A stretch of DNA of 64,000 bases from Inmirania thermothiophila (lineage in GTDB: Bacteria; Pseudomonadota; Gammaproteobacteria; DSM-100275), in contig NZ_RJVI01000001.1 in the NCBI RefSeq assembly GCF_003751635.1, positions 908,726 to 972,725 of the forward strand, read 5' to 3'. Both the position numbers and the translations under genes were made by a program. Below are positions 37,580 to 46,804 of this stretch, piece by piece; position 1 is the first letter of the stretch, and each line of letters opens with the position of its first letter. The notes below the pieces were generated by a model. That model was not told the DNA's origin and made no database searches. It saw only the letters and a program-made list of their open reading frames with translations.

Positions 37580-37660
37580 TCCCCCCGCCTTCGGCGCGGG
37601 GAGGGAGGCAGGGAGGGGGAAGCGGGGAGGGGCAGACTCCTCCCCCGCTTGCGGGGGAGG
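37580..37660. repeat. Palindromic repeats between ilvD and the SH3 protein gene
   Basis: Two hairpins lie in the 116-bp convergent gap. One pairs CCTCCCCCCGCC with GCGCGGGGAGG around TTCG (about 37580-37606). The other is CCTCCCCCGC-TT-GCGGGGGAGG (37639-37660), the same palindrome as at 10479 and 10589. As there, they sit between 3' ends of converging genes. Confidence 0.75.
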
Positions 37661-37673
37661 GTGGGAGGGGGCC

Positions 37674-38342
37674 TCAGAGGCTGTCCCACCCCGAGCGTCG
37701 GCGCCCGCGCATGCGGGCGAGGAGCAGCCCGGTGAGCAGGCCGACGAGGAGGACGCCGGCGCCGGCCACGAACCAGTCGCGGGCGCTCTGGTCGCGCAGC
37801 GCGTCGTTCTCGGCGCGCAGCGTCTGCAGCTCGCCCTCGAGCTTGCGCGCATAGGTCTGCAGCTCGTTGCGTTCGCGCTCGATGCGCAGGGCGTCGCCCG
37901 CGGTGCGCTGGATGCGGTCGAGGCGGAGCTCGAGCTCGCGCGCCTTCTGCACCGCCTGGTCGCGCTCGGCGCCGAGGGCCTGGCCCTGGGCCTCGAGCTC
38001 GGCGATGCGCTCGCGCAGGCTTGCGGTCTCGGCCTCGAGCTCGGCGACGCGCTTGCGGGCCTCGGCGAGCTGCGCCCGCGCCGCCGGCGCGTCCATGAGG
38101 TAGCGGGTGATGATCCAGCCTTCGGTGCCGTCGGCAAGGCGCACCCGCGAGTAGCCGCTCTCGGGGTCGGCCTCCAGCAGCTCCACCGCCGTGCCGCTCG
38201 GCACCAGCTTGAGGATGCGGTTCTGGAGGCTGGGTCCGCTGCGCACCGTGATCTCCACCCGGTCGGTGACGTAGCGGGTCTCGGCGCGCAGCGCCGGCGC
38301 GGCGAGGACGAGGGCGGCGAGGGTCAGTGCGGCGCGGATCAC
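37674..38342 (-). CDS. SH3 domain protein with C-terminal membrane anchor (TIGR04211/YgiM type)
   Basis: Product of 222 aa. A signal peptide (1-20, VIRAALTLAALVLAAPALRA) precedes a bacterial SH3b domain (YVTDRVEITVRSGPSLQNRI through GWIITRYL, about 23-88). A coiled coil (about 92-185) and one C-terminal membrane helix (WFVAGAGVLLVGLLTGLLLA) with a basic tail follow. This is the TIGR04211 architecture, a periplasmic protein tethered to the inner membrane, probably binding peptidoglycan. The GTG start is chosen because GGGAGGAAA is 4 bases ahead and a -10 (TACAAT) lies about 30 bp upstream. Confidence 0.9.
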   Translation of the reverse strand: MIRAALTLAALVLAAPALRAETRYVTDRVEITVRSGPSLQNRILKLVPSGTAVELLEADPESGYSRVRLADGTEGWIITRYLMDAPAARAQLAEARKRVAELEAETASLRERIAELEAQGQALGAERDQAVQKARELELRLDRIQRTAGDALRIERERNELQTYARKLEGELQTLRAENDALRDQSARDWFVAGAGVLLVGLLTGLLLARMRGRRRSGWDSL

Positions 38343-38409
38343 GGCTTTCCTCCCTGGCGCGGGTGGGCGCCGATTGTAGCCCGGGCGCGGCGCGCTGCCG
38401 TGCGCGGGA

Positions 38410-39096
38410 TCACGAAGCCGCGAGGCGCGCCGCGAGGGCCCCGCCGCGCTCGAGGATGTGCTCGCGGAAGAGGGTCTCGAACTCCGGCACCACGGATTCG
38501 CGCACCTCGGGGGCCGCGAGCAGCACCTCGCTCCAGCGCGCAAGCCGCGGCAGCGCCTCGGGCCCGTAGACGGGCACGAGCGGGCGCAGCAGCTCGAGGC
38601 GCATCAGCAGCGGCGCCCAGGCCGCGTCCACCAGCGAGAAGGCCTCGCCGTTGAAGAACGGCCCCTCGCCGAGGACCCCTTCCATGCGCTCGAGCTTGCC
38701 GCGCAGCGTGGCGCAGGCCTTCTCGAGGGCGGTCTCGTCGGCGGCGGTGACGATGCGGTAGAGATCGCCGAGGCACTCCGATCCGAACTCGATCCAGGCG
38801 CGGTTGACGGCGCGCCGCAGGGGGTCGGCGGGGTGCAGCGGCGGCGGGTGGGTCTCGTCGATGTACTCGTTGATGACCGCCGACTCGAAGATCACCGCGT
38901 CGCCGACGCGCAGCAGCGGCACCTTGCCGAGGGGCGAGATCTCGCGGAACCACGGCGGCGGGTCGGCGAGGTCGATGTAGGTGATGCGGAAGCGGGCCTT
39001 CTTGTGCAGCAGGGTGATCACCGAGCGCTGCACGAAGGGGCAGAGCTTGAAGCTGACGAGCTCGAGCCCGCCGTCCTGGGTCTCCTTCCCGTTCAT
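38410..39096 (-). CDS. Glutathione S-transferase family protein
   Basis: Product of 228 aa. The thioredoxin-like N-terminal domain carries CPF (C19) in SFKLCPFVQRSV, with PLLRVGDAVIFESAVINEYI for glutathione binding. The helical C-terminal domain follows. The Cys-type active site suggests an omega-like or thiol-transferase function. The start overlaps the stop of the ABC ATPase gene (ATGA). As last gene of argD-argF-ABC-GST it is co-expressed with arginine genes; the reason is not clear. Confidence 0.9.
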   Translation of the reverse strand: MNGKETQDGGLELVSFKLCPFVQRSVITLLHKKARFRITYIDLADPPPWFREISPLGKVPLLRVGDAVIFESAVINEYIDETHPPPLHPADPLRRAVNRAWIEFGSECLGDLYRIVTAADETALEKACATLRGKLERMEGVLGEGPFFNGEAFSLVDAAWAPLLMRLELLRPLVPVYGPEALPRLARWSEVLLAAPEVRESVVPEFETLFREHILERGGALAARLAAS

Positions 39097-40163
39097 GCCG
39101 CGGCCTCCTCCTCGCGTGGGAATGCCACCAGGTGGTCCGCCGCCACGCGGACGCGGACGCGCTCGCCGATGCCGTGGTCGAGGTGGCTCGGGAAGAGCGA
39201 GAGCACCCGCGCCCCGGTGGGCAGCTCCAGGGTGTAGAGGGTCTCGGCGCCCCGGAAGGCCTTGTTGCGCACGATCGCGGCGAGGGGGCCGTCGGGGTCC
39301 GGGACGACGTCGTCCGGACGCACCAGCACGTCCACCGCGGTGCCCGGGGGCCAGGGATAGGCGCGGTCGCCGCGCAGGACCCCGGCCTCGGTCTCCAGGG
39401 TCTCGGGGTCGACGAGGCGGCCGGCGACGAACACCCCCTCGCCGATGAAGTCGGCGACGAAGCGGTCGGCGGGGTCGTGGTAGAGGTTGTAGGGGGTGTC
39501 CCACTGCAGGATGCGCCCCGCGTGCATGACGCCGACCCGCTCGCAGATGGCGAAGGCCTCGCCCTGGTCGTGGGTGACGAGGATCGCGGTGATGCCCTCG
39601 CGCACGAGGATCTCGCGCACCTCCAGGGCGAGGCGCTGGCGAAGCTCCACGTCGAGGCTGGAGAAGGGTTCGTCGAGCAGCAGCAGCCTCGGGCCCGGGG
39701 CGAGGGCGCGGGCGAGGGCGACCCGCTGCTGCTGGCCGCCCGAGAGCTCGTGGGGGTAGCGGCCGGCGAGCCCCTCCAGGCCCACCAGGGCGAGCATGCG
39801 CTCCACCGTGCGCCGGCGCTCGGCCGCGGGGCGCCCGCGCAGGCCGAAGGCGACGTTGTCGCCGATGCTCAGGTGCGGGAACAGGGTGTGTTCCTGGAAG
39901 ACCATGCCGATGCCGCGCCGCTCGGGCGGCACCGCCGCCCCCGGCCCCGACAGCACCCGGCCCTCGAGCAGGATCTCGCCGGCGACGAGGGGCTGGAGGC
40001 CGGCGATGGCCCGCAGCACCGTGGTCTTGCCGCAGCCGCTGGGGCCGACGAGGCCGGCGATGACGCCCCGCGGCAGGTGCAGGGACAGGTCGTGCACCAC
40101 CGCGTTGCGGCCGTAGGCGCAGCGGATGCCGCGCACCTCCAGCAGCGGCGGCGTCTGGGTCAC
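39093..40163 (-). CDS. ABC transporter ATP-binding protein, FbpC/PotA-like
   Basis: Product of 356 aa. Walker [10 protein letters not shown] (about 40-48), [15 protein letters not shown], signature [18 protein letters not shown], Walker [13 protein letters not shown] and a C-terminal TOBE-like domain (about 240-350). Such ATPases drive import of ferric iron, polyamines, sulphate or similar. No permease or binding protein gene is adjacent. The GTG start overlaps the argF stop (GTGA) and its own stop overlaps the GST start. Iron or an organic cation is possible; the substrate is unassigned. Confidence 0.88.
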   Translation of the reverse strand: MTQTPPLLEVRGIRCAYGRNAVVHDLSLHLPRGVIAGLVGPSGCGKTTVLRAIAGLQPLVAGEILLEGRVLSGPGAAVPPERRGIGMVFQEHTLFPHLSIGDNVAFGLRGRPAAERRRTVERMLALVGLEGLAGRYPHELSGGQQQRVALARALAPGPRLLLLDEPFSSLDVELRQRLALEVREILVREGITAILVTHDQGEAFAICERVGVMHAGRILQWDTPYNLYHDPADRFVADFIGEGVFVAGRLVDPETLETEAGVLRGDRAYPWPPGTAVDVLVRPDDVVPDPDGPLAAIVRNKAFRGAETLYTLELPTGARVLSLFPSHLDHGIGERVRVRVAADHLVAFPREEEAAA

Positions 40164-41074
40164 GGCCCCCGCACCCCCCAGAGCAGCTCCAGCAGCGCGC
40201 GCTGGGCGTGGAGGCGGTTCTCGGCCTCGTCCCAGACCACGCTCCAGGGGCCGTCGATGACCTCCGCCGCCACCTCCTCGCCGCGGTGGGCGGGCAGGCA
40301 GTGCATGAAGAGGGCCTCGGGGCCGGCGGCCTCCATGACGCGGCGGTCCACCTGGTAGGGGGCGAAGGCGGCGAGGCGCGCCGCGCGCTCCTCCTCCTGG
40401 CCCATGCTGGCCCAGACGTCGGTGACCACCAGGTCGGCGCCGGCGGCGGCCTCCAGCGGATCGCGCGTGAGCGTGACCCGCTCGGCGGCCGCGGCGACCA
40501 CCGCCGGGTCGGGCTCGTAGCCCGCCGGCACCGCGATGCGCAGATGGAAGCCGAACAGCCGCGCGGCGTTGATCCAGGAATGGCAGACGTTGTTGCCGTC
40601 GCCGATCCAGGCCACGGTGCGGCCGCGGATGGGGCCGCGGTGCTCGCAGAAGGTCTGCACGTCGGCGAGGAGCTGGCACGGGTGGAAGCGGTCGGTGAGG
40701 GCGTTGATCACCGGCACCGTGGCGTGGGCCGCGAAGCGCTGCAGCTTCTCGTGCTCGAAGGTGCGCACGACGATGGCGTCCACCATGCGCGAGAGCACGC
40801 GCGCGGTGTCCTCGAGCGGCTCGCCGCGCCCGAGCTGGGTGTCGCGCGGCGACAGGAACATGGCGGCGCCGCCCCACTGCGCCACCGCCGCCTCGAAGGA
40901 GACGCGGGTGCGGGTGGAGGATTTCTCGAACAGCAGCGCCAGCACGCGGCCGCGGAAGGCCTCGCCGCGCTCCCCCGCGTGGTGGCGGCGGCGAAGCTCC
41001 ATCGCGCGCGCCACCAGCGCCTCGGCCTCCTCCGGTGCGAGGTCGAGCAGGCTCAGGAAGTGCCGCACCGCCAT
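40160..41074 (-). CDS. argF: Ornithine carbamoyltransferase
   Basis: Product of 304 aa, the normal length. The carbamoyl-phosphate site is [13 protein letters not shown] (49-61), the ornithine-side motifs are [12 protein letters not shown] and the C-terminal [11 protein letters not shown]. It converts ornithine and carbamoyl phosphate to citrulline in arginine synthesis. The start is 3 bp after argD. Its stop overlaps the ABC ATPase start. Confidence 0.97.
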   Translation of the reverse strand: MAVRHFLSLLDLAPEEAEALVARAMELRRRHHAGERGEAFRGRVLALLFEKSSTRTRVSFEAAVAQWGGAAMFLSPRDTQLGRGEPLEDTARVLSRMVDAIVVRTFEHEKLQRFAAHATVPVINALTDRFHPCQLLADVQTFCEHRGPIRGRTVAWIGDGNNVCHSWINAARLFGFHLRIAVPAGYEPDPAVVAAAAERVTLTRDPLEAAAGADLVVTDVWASMGQEEERAARLAAFAPYQVDRRVMEAAGPEALFMHCLPAHRGEEVAAEVIDGPWSVVWDEAENRLHAQRALLELLWGVRGP

Positions 41075-41077
41075 GGC

Positions 41078-42259
<1,182 letters not shown>

Positions 42260-42285
42260 GGGGCTGGGTCCCCGTCCGTGAAAGC

Positions 42286-42315
42286 AAAAAAGGCAGTCTC
42301 GCGGGCGAGACCGCC
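42286..42315 (-). terminator. Intrinsic terminator just upstream of argD
   Basis: Minus strand: GGCGGTCTCG, loop CCCG, CGAGACTGCC (10-bp stem with one G-U pair), followed at once by TTTTTT. This is the best intrinsic terminator in the window. It lies 36 bp after the rquA stop and 26 bp before the argD start. It either ends rquA transcripts or acts as an attenuator in an argD leader. A second inverted repeat (CCCGGG arms, 42325-42346) sits just upstream. Confidence 0.85.
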
Positions 42316-42351
42316 GTCCTCGCTCCCGGGACCGCGCGGGCCCGGGAAGGC

Positions 42352-43065
42352 CTAATCTAGCGCCGCCCCGGCGCCCCCGCAAGGGAGGCGGCGGGCGATC
42401 ACGAGCTGGTAGAGGCCGCCGAAGAAGGTGCGCTGCGACCACCGGCAGGCCGGCGCGGACGGGGCGAAGGCCTCGACCGGCTGCTGCCAGAGGTCGGCGG
42501 CGAAGGGCTCGAGGGTGGCGAAGACGGCGGCCATCACCGGCCGCAGCGGGTGGAGCGGGTGGGGTCGGTGGTAGTCGACGAAGACCGCCCGCCCTCCGGG
42601 ACGAAGCGCCCGCAGCAGCCGCGCCACCACCTCGGTGCGGGCCTGCGCCGGCAGCTCGTGGAGGAGGAAGAAGGCGAGGGCGCCGTCGTAGCCCTCGGCC
42701 TCGAGGCGGGTGAGGTCGCCCCGGCAGACCCGGGCCCAGCGGATGCCGCGCAGCTTGCCGCGGGCGTTGCGGACCTGGACCGCGGCGGCGTCGAGCACGT
42801 CGAGTCGTCCCTCGGGGCCGACCCGGCGCGCGATCCGCAGGCTCAGGTCGCCGTAGACGCAGGCCGCCTGGAGCACCCGCTGGCCGGGTCCGAAGCAGGC
42901 CGCGGCGGCGCGGGCGAGGCGCCGGTACTGGCCCCAGAGAATGGCGTTGACCACCCAGGGGCGGTCGAACCTGCGCACCGCGCCGGGGGTGAGGTAGGCC
43001 CAGCGGTAGTGGCGCGCGAGGTAGTCGGGGACGGTGGCGGATGCCTGCGCGGTCGATTCGCTCAC
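42352..43065 (-). CDS. rquA: Rhodoquinone biosynthesis methyltransferase-like protein RquA
   Basis: Product of 237 aa. The sequence follows the RquA pattern as I remember it: VPDYLARHYRWAYLTPGAV, then ILWGQYRRL, VLQAACVYGDLSLRIARRV, FFLLHELPAQ, VFVDYHRPHPLHPLRPVM and FFGGLYQLVIARR. RquA resembles class I SAM methyltransferases but uses SAM as an amino donor to convert ubiquinone to rhodoquinone. Rhodoquinone is the low-potential quinone for fumarate reduction. ACVYGD replaces the usual Gly-rich SAM motif, as expected. The GTG start has a TAGAAT -10 (43099-43094, minus) about 28 bp upstream. No fumarate reductase is in the window. Confidence 0.85.
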   Translation of the reverse strand: MSESTAQASATVPDYLARHYRWAYLTPGAVRRFDRPWVVNAILWGQYRRLARAAAACFGPGQRVLQAACVYGDLSLRIARRVGPEGRLDVLDAAAVQVRNARGKLRGIRWARVCRGDLTRLEAEGYDGALAFFLLHELPAQARTEVVARLLRALRPGGRAVFVDYHRPHPLHPLRPVMAAVFATLEPFAADLWQQPVEAFAPSAPACRWSQRTFFGGLYQLVIARRLPCGGAGAALD

Positions 43066-43157
43066 GGGGTGTTCCCGGGGTCAGGGGCGGTGCATTCTAA
43101 GCCGCCGGGGCGATCCCCGCGAGCCGGCGGGGGCGGGGACCCGCCCCCGCGCGCCGC

Positions 43158-43739
43158 TCAGCCGAGGTTGCGATTGGCAAACTCCCAGTTGACCAGGTTC
43201 CAGAAGGCCTCGACGTACTTCGGCCGCGCGTTGCGATAGTCGATGTAGTAGGCGTGCTCCCAGACGTCGCAGGTCAGGATGGGGGTCTTGCCCTCGGTCA
43301 TGGGGTTGCCGGCGTTGGCGGTCTGCACGATCTCGAGGCCGCCGTCGGCGTTGCGCACCAGCCAGGCCCAGCCGGAGCCGAACAGCGTCACCGCCGCCTG
43401 CGTGAACTGCTCCTTGAAGGCGTCGAAGGAGCCGAAGGCGCGGTCGATGGCCTCGGCGACGGCGCCGGTCGGGGCCCCGCCGCCGTTGGGGCTGAGGCTG
43501 TGCCAGTAGAAGGTGTGGTTCCAGACCTGCGCGGCGTTGTTGAAGATCCCGCCCGGGGGCGCCTTGCGCACGATGTCCTCGAGGCTCATGTCGGCGTACT
43601 CGGTGCCGGCGATGAGCTTGTTGAGGTTGGCCACGTAGGTGGCGTGGTGCTTGCCGTAGTGGTACTCGAGGGTCTCGCGCGAGATGTGGGGCGCGAGCGC
43701 GTCCATGGCGTAGGGCAGCTCCGGAAGCTTGTGCTCCAT
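43158..43739 (-). CDS. sodB: Superoxide dismutase, iron type
   Basis: Product of 193 aa. Metal ligands are H27 ([11 protein letters not shown]), H75 (QVWNHTFYW), D158 and H162 ([11 protein letters not shown]). Gln71 in NNAAQVWNH and the ending WEFANRNL favour the iron form, probably cytosolic. It converts superoxide to oxygen and peroxide. The ATG follows GGGAGGA. A longer in-frame extension upstream lacks a ribosome site. Downstream 43066-43157 is GC-rich and holds the rquA promoter. Confidence 0.96.
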   Translation of the reverse strand: MEHKLPELPYAMDALAPHISRETLEYHYGKHHATYVANLNKLIAGTEYADMSLEDIVRKAPPGGIFNNAAQVWNHTFYWHSLSPNGGGAPTGAVAEAIDRAFGSFDAFKEQFTQAAVTLFGSGWAWLVRNADGGLEIVQTANAGNPMTEGKTPILTCDVWEHAYYIDYRNARPKYVEAFWNLVNWEFANRNLG

Positions 43740-43942
43740 GGTGAGATCCTCCCTTCTTTTGTGGGCGATGGTTTCCGTGGCGCGCCGCCTGGCAGCAGTG
43801 TAGCCGCCCGGGAGGCGCGGTGTGGGAAGGATGCTACGCGGGTGCGCCGCGGCGGGCATTGAGCCAGGTCAGTTTCCCGAGTGCCGCGCGAGGGAAAGGG
43901 GCTGGGCTACAATGGCCGCCCGTCGGCCTGGGGAGGGCGGAG

Positions 43943-45727
43943 ATGTGCGGGATCTGCGGTGAGCTGCGCCTGGACGGGGCCCGGCCCGACCTTGCGGCGC
44001 TCGGCCGCATGCTCGGCGAGCTGCGCCGGCGCGGCCCCGACCACGAGGGGGCCTACGAGGACGGACCGCTGGCGCTCGGACACCGGCGTCTGGCGATCAT
44101 CGACCTGTCCGAGCGCGCCCACCAGCCGATGGTGGACCCTGAGCTCGGCCTCGCCCTGGTCTTCAACGGCACCATCTACAACTACCCGGAGTTGCGCCGG
44201 GAGCTGACGCGGCTCGGCTACCGCTTCTTCTCCCACGGCGACACCGAGGTCATCCTGAAGGCCTACCACGCCTGGGGCGAGCGCTGCGTCGAGCGGCTCC
44301 ACGGGATGTTCGCCTTCGGCCTCTGGGACCTGCATGCGCGCCGCCTCTTCCTCGCCCGCGACCGCCTCGGCATCAAGCCCCTCTACTACGCCCGCACCGG
44401 GCGGTGGCTGCGCTTCGCCTCCAACGCCCAGGCGCTCATCGCCGCCGGGGGGCTGGACACCGAGATCGACCCGGTGGGCCTGCACCACCAGCTCACCCTG
44501 CACGGGGTGGTGCCGGCCCCGCGCACGATCCTGCGCGGGCTGCGCAAGCTCCCCCCGGCCACCACCCTCACCGTGGAGGCCGACGGCGCCGGCCGCGAGC
44601 GGGTCTACTGGCGGCTCGAGGCGACGCGGGAGGGCGCACCGCGCAGCGAGGCCGAGTGGGAGGAGGCGGTCCATGGGGCGCTGCTGGAGGCGGTGCGGCG
44701 GCGGCGCGCCATCGCCGACGTCCCCGTCGGCGTGCTCCTCTCGGGCGGGCTCGACTCGAGCCTGCTGGTGGCGCTGCTCGCCGAGGCCGGCGGCGGCGAG
44801 ATCCTCACCTTCTCGGTGGGCTTCGAGGACCAGCCCGAGGAGCGCGGAAGCGAGTTCGAGTACTCGGACCCGGTGGCCGAGCGCTACGGCACGCGCCACC
44901 ACCGCTTCCTGGTCCCCAACGAGCAGGTGCTCGAGCGCCTGCCCGAGGCCGTCGACTGCATGGCCGAGCCCATGTTCGGGCAGGACGCGGTGGCCTTCTA
45001 CCTGCTCGCCGAGCGGGTCTCGCGCGAGGTCAAGGTGGTGCAGAGCGGGCAGGGCGCGGACGAGGTCTTCGGCGGCTACTTCTGGTACCCGCGCATGGCG
45101 GCGGAGACCGAGGGGCCGGCCGTGGAGCGCTTCCGCCGCCACTACTTCGACCGCGACCACGCCGAGTACCTGGAGACGGTGGATCCGCGCTTCCACGGCC
45201 CCGACCACACCGCGGAGCTGGTCGCGGCGCGGCTCGCCGAGCCCGGCGCCGAGACCTTCATCGACGCGGTGCTGCGCCTCGACGTCACCACCCTGGTGGT
45301 GGACGACCCGGTCAAGCGCGTCGACAACATGACCATGGCCTGGGGGCTGGAGGCGCGGGTGCCCTTCCTCGACCACCACGTGGTGGAGCTCGCCGCGCGC
45401 ATGCCCCCCGAGCTCAAGCTCGCCTCGGGCGGCAAACACATCCTCAAGCGCATCGCCCGCGGCCGGCTCCCGGACAAGGTCATCGACCGGCCCAAGGGCT
45501 ACTTCCCGGTGCCGGCCCTGAAGTACGTGCGCGGGCCCTTCCTCGCCTTCATGCGCGAGGTCCTCGACTCGCCGCGGGCGCGCGAGCGGGGTCTGTTCCG
45601 GCGCCCCTACGTGGAGCGGCTCTTGGCCGAGCCCGAGCGTCACCTGACGCGCATCCAGGGCAGCAAGCTCTTTCATTTGGCGATGCTGGAGCTGTGGCTG
45701 CAGCGCAACGTCGACGGCCTGCGCTGA
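43943..45727 (+). CDS. Asparagine-synthetase-type glutamine amidotransferase, likely NAGGN (AsnO) type
   Basis: Product of 594 aa. N-terminal class II glutaminase: catalytic Cys2 (MCGICGELR), RRGPDHEG, FNGTIYNYPELR. C-terminal ATP-pyrophosphatase synthetase: LLSGGLDSSLLVALL. The stretches DDPVKRVDNMTMAWGLEARV, DRPKGYFPVPALKYV and GSKLFHLAMLELWLQ resemble the amidotransferase of N-acetylglutaminylglutamine amide synthesis, an osmoprotectant. The ngg partner usually next to it is absent. Plain asparagine synthetase is the alternative. The start has GGGAGG upstream and a TACAAT -10 at 43908-43913. Confidence 0.85.
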   Translation: MCGICGELRLDGARPDLAALGRMLGELRRRGPDHEGAYEDGPLALGHRRLAIIDLSERAHQPMVDPELGLALVFNGTIYNYPELRRELTRLGYRFFSHGDTEVILKAYHAWGERCVERLHGMFAFGLWDLHARRLFLARDRLGIKPLYYARTGRWLRFASNAQALIAAGGLDTEIDPVGLHHQLTLHGVVPAPRTILRGLRKLPPATTLTVEADGAGRERVYWRLEATREGAPRSEAEWEEAVHGALLEAVRRRRAIADVPVGVLLSGGLDSSLLVALLAEAGGGEILTFSVGFEDQPEERGSEFEYSDPVAERYGTRHHRFLVPNEQVLERLPEAVDCMAEPMFGQDAVAFYLLAERVSREVKVVQSGQGADEVFGGYFWYPRMAAETEGPAVERFRRHYFDRDHAEYLETVDPRFHGPDHTAELVAARLAEPGAETFIDAVLRLDVTTLVVDDPVKRVDNMTMAWGLEARVPFLDHHVVELAARMPPELKLASGGKHILKRIARGRLPDKVIDRPKGYFPVPALKYVRGPFLAFMREVLDSPRARERGLFRRPYVERLLAEPERHLTRIQGSKLFHLAMLELWLQRNVDGLR

Positions 45728-45738
45728 GCGGCGGGGCA

Positions 45739-45761
45739 CCCGCAAGGGGGGCGGGGTTTTT
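45739..45761 (+). terminator. Probable intrinsic terminator of the amidotransferase gene
   Basis: CCCGC, 7-nt loop, GCGGG, then GTTTTT, starting 12 bp after the stop codon. The stem is short but GC-rich and the T run is clear. Confidence 0.55.
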
Positions 45762-45838
45762 CCGAGTGCGCCGCCTGGTTTAGACTGGGTCCATGACGGC
45801 CCCAAGGGGGCATCCCTTTCCCTACGGAGGTGAGCGCG

Positions 45839-46180
45839 ATGGACGTGATGGACCGGATCCGCGAGATCGTCGAGGGCAACCCGGTGGTGCTGTTCATGAA
45901 GGGGACGCCGCAGTTCCCCATGTGCGGCTTCTCGAGCCGCGCCGCGGCGGCGCTCGCCCAGTGCGGCGTCAAGTTCGCCTACGTCAACGTCCTCGACGAT
46001 CCGGAGATCTTCGAGAACCTGCCCCGCTACGCCAACTGGCCCACCTTCCCGCAGCTCTACATCAACGGCGAGCTGGTGGGCGGCTGCGACATCACCCTCG
46101 AGCTCTACGAGCGCGGCGAGCTGCAGCGGATGGTGCGCGAGGCGGTGGAGAAGGCCGGCGGCGAGGCCTCAGCCTCCTGA
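45839..46180 (+). CDS. grxD: Monothiol glutaredoxin, GrxD family
   Basis: Product of 113 aa. The CGFS active site (C29) is in KGTPQFPMCGFSSRAA, with WPTFPQLYINGELVGGCDI for glutathione binding. These proteins carry [2Fe-2S] clusters and pass them on in iron-sulphur assembly. The ATG is chosen with GGAGG 8 bases ahead; a GTG at 45830 overlaps that ribosome site. The last 12 bp overlap the 3' end of rnt on the other strand. grxD near rnt is seen in other gammaproteobacteria. Confidence 0.95.
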   Translation: MDVMDRIREIVEGNPVVLFMKGTPQFPMCGFSSRAAAALAQCGVKFAYVNVLDDPEIFENLPRYANWPTFPQLYINGELVGGCDITLELYERGELQRMVREAVEKAGGEASAS

Positions 46181-46804
46181 GGCCAGGCGCTCCAGGGCCT
46201 GCCAGCGGTTGACGATGTGGCAGAACAGGTCGGCGGTGCGCTCGGCGTCGTAGATCGCCGAGTGCGCCTCGCTGCTCTGCCATTCCATCCCCGCCGCCTC
46301 CACCGCCTTCGCGAGCACGGTCTGCCCCAGGGCGACGCCCGCCAGGGTTGCGGTGTCGAAGGTGGCGAAGGGGTGGAAGGGGTCGCGCTTGATCCCGCAG
46401 CGGCGCACCGCGGCCTTGAGGAAGGCGAGGTCGAAGGCGGGGTTGTGCCCCACGAGGACGGCGCGGTTGCAGCCGGTCTCGCGCAGGGCGCGGCGGATGG
46501 GGCGGAAGATCTCCTGCAGCGCCTCCTTCTCCGGGCGGGCGTCGCGGAAGGGATGCCAGGGATCGATGCCCGTGATCTCCAGCGCCTTGGGGTCGAGCCG
46601 CGCCCCCTCGAAGGGGAGCACGTGGCGGGCGTGGGTGGCGCCGCGCCGCAGCCGCCCGGCCTCGTCCATCTCGATGAGCACCGCCGCCACCTCCAGCAGG
46701 GCGTCGGTGTCGGGGTTGAGGCCGCCGGTCTCCACGTCCACCACCACCGGCAGGTAGCCGCGGAAGCGCTCGGCGATGGGCGCCCTGGGGCGGGGCTCGC
46801 TCAT
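46169..46804 (-). CDS. rnt: Ribonuclease T
   Basis: Product of 211 aa, DEDDh exonuclease. VVDVETGGLNPDTDALLEVA (D23, E25) is motif I, GHNPAFDLAFLKAA is motif II and HSAIYDAERTADLF is motif III. RNase T trims the 3' ends of tRNA and other stable RNA. The ATG overlaps the pyrC stop (ATGA), so pyrC-rnt are coupled. The 3' end overlaps grxD by 12 bp in the convergent direction. Confidence 0.95.
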   Translation of the reverse strand: MSEPRPRAPIAERFRGYLPVVVDVETGGLNPDTDALLEVAAVLIEMDEAGRLRRGATHARHVLPFEGARLDPKALEITGIDPWHPFRDARPEKEALQEIFRPIRRALRETGCNRAVLVGHNPAFDLAFLKAAVRRCGIKRDPFHPFATFDTATLAGVALGQTVLAKAVEAAGMEWQSSEAHSAIYDAERTADLFCHIVNRWQALERLASGG

